Origin: Triparma columacea
Taxonomy: Eukaryota; Sar; Bolidophyceae; Parmales; Triparmaceae
Assembly (NCBI GenBank): GCA_030267965.1
Contig: BRYA01000350.1
Location: 1-14,568 of the forward strand
Direction: 5' to 3'
Length of the DNA: 14,568 nucleotides
Numbering within the stretch: the first letter of the stretch is position 1; every line of letters starts with the position of its first letter. Below are positions 9,201 to 14,568 of the stretch, in pieces. The position numbers and the translations under genes are program-made. The notes under the pieces are model-generated. The model did no database searches. It saw only the letters and a list, made by a program, of their open reading frames with translations, and was not told the origin of the DNA.

Positions 9201-11128
9201 TTGCTCCAGCTCTACGACGAAGCCAAAGCTTGCCCCTCCTCGTCAGGGATCGGTCAAGGCGGGGGAGAGGATCGTCTTCCCCAACATGTTCTTCGAAGGG
9301 GCGGTGCTCGACATCTTGAAAAAGGATGGCGGCGGCAGTTCGATGCGCGAGCTTGACTCGCTCGCGAATGACGTCGACGATTTGCTTATCCTCTGCAGTA
9401 ACTTGATTACCGGGAGGTTCTTCGAGGGCTTCAAGGCGACCACCGAAGAGTCCCCGGCAGAGATGCTTCGCCTCCTGACGGGGGTCATTCTGCTCAAGGG
9501 AAGGGGAGAGGATGTTCTCCGCGACTCCGCTTTGTTCGTGGACAACTTCGATTCCATTGTCTTTGATTGGAGGAGGGGGATGGAGGATGTGTTCGGGTAC
9601 GTACGCCGGTGTTATAGTGATGAGTCTGTTGGGGTAGGGACGGGGGTGACGAGCGTCTTGACGGACACAAGATGTCGTGGGCATCTCACCTCGTCGGGCT
9701 CCATGGAGCGCTCGGTCCGTCTGCCTGCCGCCCTCAAGGGCGCCAAAAACGCCGGGGCCGGTGCCAAGAGCACGTTCAAGATCCATGACACTGTCGAGGA
9801 CCCCTGGGTCGACCTCGCCCTTGAGAAGATCGTTCCCATGATTCACGAGAAGAGATACGTACAGAGGCTGTCCCAGAAGATCAGGGAGATTTCGGACGAC
9901 AATGAGAGGGGTATCCCGCTTACTGACGACTCCGACGGGAGGGGTGGAGAGGATACTGGCGGAAGCAAGGGAAGGTGAGAACGGCGGGCATGAAGCGGAG
10001 AAGCGGAGAAGCAGGGACGACATACAGGGCGACAAATCTATGCACAATCTAAACTCTTCCGTCGCCCATCGCAGCTACGATGCGGCCGTTAGTGGGGTCG
10101 CCTGCGCTCTCAAGGGTGTGAACATGGTATGCTCCGGGCAGAGTGTCAACGTGTTTTGTGCCACCAGACCTCCCGGTCACCACGCCGGTACGAACCTGAG
10201 AGCTTTTAAGGCCAGCAGCAATGGGTTTTGCTTGCTGAACAGCGCAGCTGCGGCGGCAAAGTACGCCGTGTTGAGCAAGGATGAGGGGGGTCTTGGGTTG
10301 AAGAGGGTTTGCGTCATTGACTTTGACGTCCACCACGGCAACGGAACCCAGGACATCCTCTGCAAGACGTTCGACCCTCGTTTCCTCTACGTGAGTATGC
10401 ACGCGGGAAACGTCAGGGGGGGGGACGGTGATGGTAGCAGTGACGACGAGGACGACGGGAACGCGAGGAGGACCAAGAGTGACGACGAGATTTTCCCCGG
10501 CAAGTGCGGGAACACGTCGCCCCACGCCGGTGTCCTAAACATCCCTATGGGGAACAAGGTGACACCTAGCGAGGTCGGGCAGGCCCTACAAGGGACTATC
10601 AACACGGCTGTGGCCAAGTTTAGCCCAGACCTGATAATCCTGTCGGCCGGCTTCGACGCCCACAAGAATGACCCTCTCGGCCTCGGTGGACTGTCGGCAA
10701 AGGATTTTGGGTCCATCACTGACCTCTGCTGCAGGATGGCAGAATTTTATTGCAGTGGCAGAATCGTGAGCATCCTGGAGGGGGGCTACGGCGTCCCCTG
10801 CTGCAAGTTCACCACCAGCCACAACGACCTTTTCCTCCCCCCTTCCTATAAAGATGGAGGGGCAGGCGGGAGCAAGCCCGTCGCAGAGACAAAGTACCAC
10901 GGGGCCATCACGGCATCGACCCTCACCCCTGACAGCAAGGTCGTAACGGTGAGCGAGCAGACTAGGGCGAAAATAGGGTGGCTGGATGACGACGACATTA
11001 AGGCCTTAGACGATATGCCCATGAGTCAAATCAAGAACCTCTTGAAGTGCGCCCAGGAGGGTTTCCTCGAATGCGTCCAGTACCACTGCAAGAGCCTTCA
11101 CCTCGGTGCGGAGAGGTTCAAAAGCTAA
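6238..11128 (+). CDS. PWWP/Tudor-like chromatin reader fused to a class II-type histone deacetylase
   Basis: Zn-dependent lysine deacetylase, predicted nuclear. Exons: 6238-6382, 6500-6609, 6729-6953, 7096-7184, 7356-7667, 7831-7965, 8091-8481, 8554-8880, 8968-9077, 9210-9974, 10075-11128. Together they give one open frame of about 1220 residues; the first intron has alternatives. In order: a KKRKV nuclear signal (24-28); a helical region (about 190-260); a Tudor/PWWP-like stretch GRSVWWER...DLWKIKWVDEAD (about 285-330); and a second PWWP-like region with VLWPARIM and VNVVFFSPYW (about 375-455), followed by FSLTGLP. The deacetylase domain runs from about 765 to 1125: RPPGHHAG (catalytic His pair near 905/906), DFDVHHGNGTQ and SAGFDAH (zinc ligands near 954, 956 and 1064), and LEGGYG (catalytic Tyr near 1108). 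All key residues are present, so it should be active. An acidic insert (DGDGSSDDEDDG) sits before FPGKCGN. Reader regions are assigned by motif only; the deacetylase call is firm. Confidence 0.88.
6383..6533 (+). other. First-intron zone of the deacetylase gene with several usable splice sites
   Basis: Strong donors lie at 6383 (ATGG|GTGAGA, phase 1) and 6420 (AAGC|GTGAGT, phase 2), with a weaker one at 6407 (GTGACG, phase 1). Acceptors end at 6499 (CTTCCTCCCAG), 6514 (CCTCAG) and 6533 (CCGTTCAG). The pairs 6383/6499, 6383/6514, 6407/6499 and 6420/6533 all keep the downstream frame. I prefer 6383-6499: a strong donor with the first AG after a pyrimidine tract. The other nine introns are 6610-6728, 6954-7095, 7185-7355, 7668-7830, 7966-8090, 8482-8553, 8881-8967, 9078-9209 and 9975-10074. 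Confidence 0.65.
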
Positions 11129-11411
11129 GGTGGAGAGGTGGGGAGAGGGGGGGGGGGGGAGGGGGGGAGGGAGGTGGAGGGGGGGGGAGAGGAGGGGGGA
11201 AGTGGGAGGGAGGACCTCTCGTTCAAATAATTATTGGACCGGTAAATTCAAAAGAACGACAATCTTCGATCTTGTACAACGGGTTTTTTGTGGGGTTTTG
11301 TTAAGGGGACATACATGCGCAGGAAACATCAACACGAAGGTCAAATTTTTCACCCTTCTTGGAAACACCTTTTTTATCAGGACATACATCAAACGGTGCG
11401 AAGTCTCGATT
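11129..11411 (+). other. Deacetylase 3' UTR (G-rich) and promoter/5' UTR of the RRM gene
   Basis: From just after the stop to about 11215 the plus strand is nearly all purine, with several G runs of 4-12 bases. This could form G-quadruplexes in RNA or DNA. The rest is A/T-richer, with AATAAT near 11225 as a possible weak 3'-end signal, and leads to the RRM start at 11412. No gene is seen. Confidence 0.6.
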
Positions 11412-13039
11412 ATGGATTCTGTTCCAAACCCCCAATCGGGTAGGGTGGCCGCAGCTGAAGATGAGGTCCAGGGACAATCTCAATCTTTACATTCTTATTC
11501 CGGCGCTGTCGATCCAAGTTTAGAGGCTCAGTTCTCTCAGTTCAGCCTTGATCACCCTCATGTGCAGATGACCCAACCAGGGAAGCTGTTCGTTGGAGGA
11601 GTGAGTGGTACGACGACGAAAGTCATGTTTGATGAGTACTTTAGCCAGGTGAGAAGAATCTGGGCACACGCATATGTTCCTTTGGGAGCCAATTTTATCA
11701 TCTCTCCGCCGCTAACTCCCACTTTTGTTTGCCGTACCCTCCCTGCAGTTTGGCTATATGATCGACTCTGTCGTCATGTTTGACAAGGAGACGAGAAATA
11801 GGTGAGTTTTTGGCATCAACAACCTGTCGGGCTGAACCTGAATCTGAACCTCATCCTGAACCTTCATTCTTACCCCCCAACCCCCCTTTCTTCCACTCTC
11901 CCAGCCGCGGCTTCGGGTTCGTCACGTACGAGGACAAGGCTGATGCGGACAGGGTCATGGAAATCCAGGCCCAGGAGGTGGCAAAGGTCATTGCGGCTCA
12001 CAAGAAGAAGGTGAGGGTGGGAGATGAGTGAGGGGTATTACAACGACCATCGACTGCGAAATTTCTAGGAGGAGCATGACCGTGGTCATGTTGAACTCGC
12101 GCTCTATTACTAACATTCCCCTCTCTTCTCTTCCATTCTCCCCCCATCACAGCACCCAGGAGAGGAAATCGACGAGTCCACGATTAAGGCGGGTCACATC
12201 ATTGACGAAAAGGTGGTTGAAATCAAGAGGGCCGAGCCCCGCCCCGAACCAAGTAAACTTACGTCCAACAGCGGGAAATGGAAGAATCAGAAGAACCCAT
12301 ATCAACAGCTTCAAAACCAGACGGCTCGAAGGCACATGGTGGGTAGGGGTGCAGGAAGCTATCCGAGGAGTATGCCCTACAGGCAGTTGCAGGTAAGTGG
12401 GGTTGGCGGGGGTTGTGGGGGGCGAGCGCGACTTTATGATGACAGATACAGGCACTGTTCAGGTTCAAACATAAGCAAGCTACAGCCCCCCCCCCCCCTC
12501 AACCTAACCCTCCACACCCCTCACCCCAGCAACAACCCGTGATGACTCAATTCAACGGTTACCACGCTCAATCTGGTTACATGCACCCTAACCAGATGTA
12601 CATGCAGCACTACCCTCCTCACATGTACAACCAGGGTCATATGGGCCACCAGCAGTACTACAACCCAGGGGCGGTGCCCAGCTCCCCCAGCGACATCGCG
12701 GCCCAGGGCTTTGTAGCCCACCACTACGTTCCCCACCCCCACCAGCAGCCAATCTACCCCGACGGTTCCGCCGGGGGGTACATGGCGTACAGCGGTATGG
12801 ACGGTAACGTCTACTACAGCCCCCCCCCCCCTCCCCACAAGGGCTCGGGGGACCTGGGGGGGGAGGGGAAGGTGCCCGCCGCTGGATCGGAGGAGTTGAA
12901 GGGGGAGGGAGGGAAAAGTAAGAGGGGGTGGGAAGACAGGGGGGATAAGACGTCGACAACGGCAACCAAGAGCGGGGCGAAGGTAGAGAATGAAAAGAAG
13001 GCCGAGAGCGAGAAAGGAGCCGTTGCCAACATAAGTTAG
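11412..13039 (+). CDS. Single-RRM RNA-binding protein, Musashi/DAZAP/hnRNP A-D type, with prion-like tail
   Basis: Exons 11412-11648, 11749-11801, 11905-12010, 12153-12392 and 12530-13039 join with matching phases to 381 residues. The ATG at 11412 starts a polar, Gln/Ser-rich leader (1-55). The RRM follows: RNP2 is KLFVGGV (about 57-63) and RNP1 is RGFGFVTY (about 98-105). It closes with VVEIKRAEPR (about 153-162), typical of the hnRNP A/B, DAZAP and Musashi group, which bind UAG-containing RNA. The last helix and strand of the RRM are separated by roughly 25 extra residues (HKKKEHPGEEIDEST) at the third intron junction. The tail is rich in Tyr, His, Gln, Met and Pro, then Gly/Lys/Glu, and resembles prion-like segments of RNA-granule proteins. 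A role in mRNA processing, translation or stability is inferred. A chance open frame on the opposite strand of the last exon is not a gene. Confidence 0.9.
12486..12498 (+). repeat. C13 homopolymer in the last intron of the RRM gene
   Basis: Thirteen consecutive C within the intron at 12393-12529, about 30 bases before its CAG acceptor, as part of the pyrimidine tract. Similar runs occur at 4875-4884 (C10, inside the reductase coding sequence, encoding glycines) and 14486-14497 (G12). Confidence 0.9.
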
Positions 13040-13227
13040 GACATTGGTCAACCATCGAGACGAAGGAAATTAGTTCGGGTTCGCAATTTGGTTGAATTTT
13101 GTTTGGGGGTGGACGAACCAAATTTTAGGACTTTTAGGATACATTAGGACACATTAGGACACATTAATACTGTTATGATAAAATGGCCGGCGTTCGTTTT
13201 ATTTGTTTAATTTCTGGCATCTTAGGA
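13036..13227 (+). promoter_or_regulatory. Cluster of six TTAGGA words in the RRM gene 3' UTR
   Basis: TTAGGA occurs at 13036 (overlapping the stop codon), 13125, 13134, 13144, 13154 and 13222. Four of these form a near-10-bp tandem repeat (unit ACATTAGGAC). The last lies in a 13-bp inverted repeat, TAGGAAATTCCTA. UAG/UUAGG-type words are the known targets of Musashi and hnRNP A/D RRMs, the family of the encoded protein, so self-binding is a reasonable inference. Confidence 0.5.
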
Positions 13228-13449
13228 AATTCCTAGTAGAAAGGAGGCGCAGTCCAAAAAGGTTCTTTTATCTCACCCTCATTTAAGTTTCTTTGACGTT
13301 ACGTTTGTTTTCACTGTGTTCTAATAAAGTCTTTTTCCCATTTGCCTCCCTTTGCTAAATCCTACTTTCCTTCCTTTACCTATTTTCCCCTTTGTCCAGT
13401 CGAGCCCACACACACACTCCTCCAATAAAATAGTAGCCATCGTTAGAAA
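13040..13449 (+). other. 3' UTR of the hnRNP-like gene and short promoter of the nucleolin-like gene
   Basis: The left part holds the TTAGGA cluster. AATAAA at 13323-13328 is a likely polyadenylation signal about 285 bases after the stop. Only about 120 bases remain before the next ATG; these are pyrimidine-rich with a short CA repeat near 13409. No further gene is seen. Confidence 0.6.
13323..13328 (+). terminator. AATAAA polyadenylation signal (probable) of the RRM gene
   Basis: A canonical AATAAA hexamer followed by T-rich sequence (GTCTTTTTCCC), between two same-strand genes. A second AATAAA at about 13424 is too close to the next start codon to be the main signal. Confidence 0.5.
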
Positions 13450-14463
13450 ATGGAGGAAGCGATATTGAAGGCCGTTCGTTCTTCCACTTCTGACGTTCTC
13501 GTCAAGTCCCTCCGCTCAACCGTCCTTCTATCCCTTCAGATGGAGGTTGACAAGGAGGGGAAGAAGGCCTTCAAGGGTGCTGTGAAGGACCTGGAGAAGG
13601 GGGGGAAACTGGAGGTTACGGAGGAGGGGGTGGTCAAGATTAAGGAGGGGAAGAAGAGAAAAGCCGAGGGTGGGGGTGATGAGGGGGGTGAGGGGGGGAA
13701 GAAGGAAAAGAAGGACAAGAAGGAAAAGAAGGAAAAGAAGGACAAGAAGTCAAAAAAGGACAAGGACGTTCCGTCCTCAGTACCCCCCCCCTCGACCGAC
13801 GCAGCGTCCCCGACCCTCACCGCCGCTATCCCCAAGAACGCCCCCTGTCCCAAGAACCGCGACGGTGTGTCCCGCCTCTTCCTCGGTAACCTCCCCTTCA
13901 CAATTGACGAGGAGACCCTAAAGTCCCACCTCCCCGGTACCGTAACCCACATAAAGTGGATAACCGACAAGGAGACCGGCCGGTTCTACGGCTCCGCCTT
14001 CGTGGAGATGCTTAACTCCCTGGACGCCGCAGCGGCCGTCGGGGTTGCGGGGAGCCAAATTATGGGGAGGCCTATAAAGGTTAACTTCGCACCTGCTAGG
14101 GAGGGGGACGTTTGGCCTCCCCCTACAGCCAGCGTTACCGGGGGGGCGGGCGGTAACAAGTCCACGACCGGCGGGCAGGCGGGGGGAGGTGGGGTTAAGG
14201 CTCTAGCTGAGAAGCCGGAGGGATGCTGCAAACTCTTTATAGGGAACCTTTCGTACGACATTGACGACGACGGCATATTCAAGTTCTTCGGTAACGTCGA
14301 GGCGGAGGTAAAGGCAGTCCGCTGGCTCCACCACAAGGACTCGGGGGACTTCAAGGGGGTGGGGTACGTCGAGTTCTGGAACACTGAAGCGTGCGAAAGG
14401 GCGGCGGGACTTAACGGGAAGAACTTACTCGGGAGGCCTATTAGGATTGACTGGACGGATTAG
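13450..14463 (+). CDS. Nucleolin-like protein with Lys-rich tract and two RRM domains
   Basis: An intronless frame of 337 residues from the ATG at 13450 to TAG. Residues 1-67 form a small, probably folded region of unknown family (helix, KxxKxAVKDLEKGGKL, then VVKI strand). Residues 68-106 are Lys/Glu/Gly-rich with KKEKKDKK repeats and KKRK, a likely nuclear/nucleolar signal. A Pro/Ser linker follows. RRM1 (about 142-216) has RLFLGNLPF and FYGSAFVEM, then GRPIKVNFAP. RRM2 (about 260-336) has KLFIGNLSY and FKGVGYVEF, then GRPIRIDW, and ends almost at the C-terminus. A basic N-terminal half with two RRMs and no RGG tail fits nucleolin-like proteins or Nop13/Nsr1-type ribosome-biogenesis factors. 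A nucleolar role is inferred. The lack of introns contrasts with the two genes just upstream. Confidence 0.87.
   Translation: MEEAILKAVRSSTSDVLVKSLRSTVLLSLQMEVDKEGKKAFKGAVKDLEKGGKLEVTEEGVVKIKEGKKRKAEGGGDEGGEGGKKEKKDKKEKKEKKDKKSKKDKDVPSSVPPPSTDAASPTLTAAIPKNAPCPKNRDGVSRLFLGNLPFTIDEETLKSHLPGTVTHIKWITDKETGRFYGSAFVEMLNSLDAAAAVGVAGSQIMGRPIKVNFAPAREGDVWPPPTASVTGGAGGNKSTTGGQAGGGGVKALAEKPEGCCKLFIGNLSYDIDDDGIFKFFGNVEAEVKAVRWLHHKDSGDFKGVGYVEFWNTEACERAAGLNGKNLLGRPIRIDWTD
13699..13767 (+). repeat. AAG-rich purine microsatellite encoding the Lys tract
   Basis: Repeated AAGGAAAAG and AAGGACAAG units on a pure-purine plus strand (apart from the C of GAC) encode alternating KK, KE and KD. The tract lies inside the coding sequence of the two-RRM gene and is probably variable in length. 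Confidence 0.8.
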
Positions 14464-14568
14464 AGAGAGAGTGGGGAGTGTGTGTGGGGGGGGGGGGCTG
14501 TGTGTGGCGATGTTAATTCGCTTTCTCTTGAATCAAATAGAATCTCTGACTGATGATTGGTTTATTAA
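14464..14568 (+). other. 3' flank of the two-RRM gene
   Basis: Contains GA and GT repeats, a G12 run (14486-14497) and an A/T-rich end. No AATAAA was seen; AATAGA near 14537 could serve. The window ends here and no further gene begins. Confidence 0.5.

Noticed and set aside
9596..9612. Possible intron donor at GGGTACGTACG inside the deacetylase exon
   Set aside because: The frame stays open across it and the following residues match the N-terminal part of the deacetylase domain, so no splice is needed.
9166..10047. Minus-strand open frame of 293 codons opposite the deacetylase
   Set aside because: Low-complexity Pro/Arg/Leu composition with no domain; it mirrors the biased codons of the plus-strand exon.
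12521..13121. Minus-strand frames of about 176-177 codons opposite the last RRM exon
   Set aside because: Antisense of a Tyr/His/Pro-rich tail; no conserved motif and no splice partners.
13131..13170. TTAGGA repeat as an interstitial telomere repeat
   Set aside because: The unit is ACATTAGGAC with a 10-base period, not TTAGGG; a 3'-UTR element explains it better.

Overview
This window looks like nuclear DNA from a eukaryotic alga, most likely a stramenopile (ochrophyte, perhaps diatom- or bolidophyte-like). That placement is an inference from gene content and intron style; the sequence does not prove it. The evidence is short spliceosomal introns (72-171 bp, GTGAG/GTAAG donors, CAG acceptors), exons that mostly end in AG, compact spacing, G and C homopolymer runs of 10 or more, tandem START-like modules, and a plant-type ferric reductase. 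I see no tRNA, rRNA, CRISPR array, transposase or viral gene.

Layout. (1) Positions 1-1968, minus: the N-terminal part of a protein built of about 235-residue START-like repeats; it runs off the left edge. (2) 2530-5082, minus: a ferric-chelate reductase of the FRO/NOX superfamily, whose end is split by one clear 87-bp intron and probably a second, in-frame 135-bp intron around a 28-nt micro-exon. (3) 5083-6237: a divergent promoter region with a (GAGT)n run and a 17-bp palindrome. (4) 6238-11128, plus: an 11-exon gene for a nuclear protein of about 1220 residues that joins PWWP/Tudor-like chromatin-reader regions to a complete class II-type histone deacetylase domain. (5) 11412-13039, plus: a five-exon single-RRM protein of the Musashi/DAZAP/hnRNP type with a Tyr/His/Gln/Pro-rich tail. 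(6) 13450-14463, plus: an intronless, nucleolin-like protein with a Lys-rich tract and two RRMs.

The genes do not form one pathway. The three on the right (deacetylase, hnRNP-like RRM, nucleolin-like RRM) are all nuclear gene-expression proteins read in the same direction, but each appears to have its own promoter and 3' UTR. The two on the left concern iron reduction at a membrane and probable lipid binding.

The points most worth following are the reader-deacetylase fusion with all catalytic residues present, the A-B-A' pattern of the START array with recent DNA-level duplication, a cluster of six UUAGGA words in the 3' UTR of an hnRNP-like gene (possible autoregulation), and words and complementary arms shared between introns of different genes.
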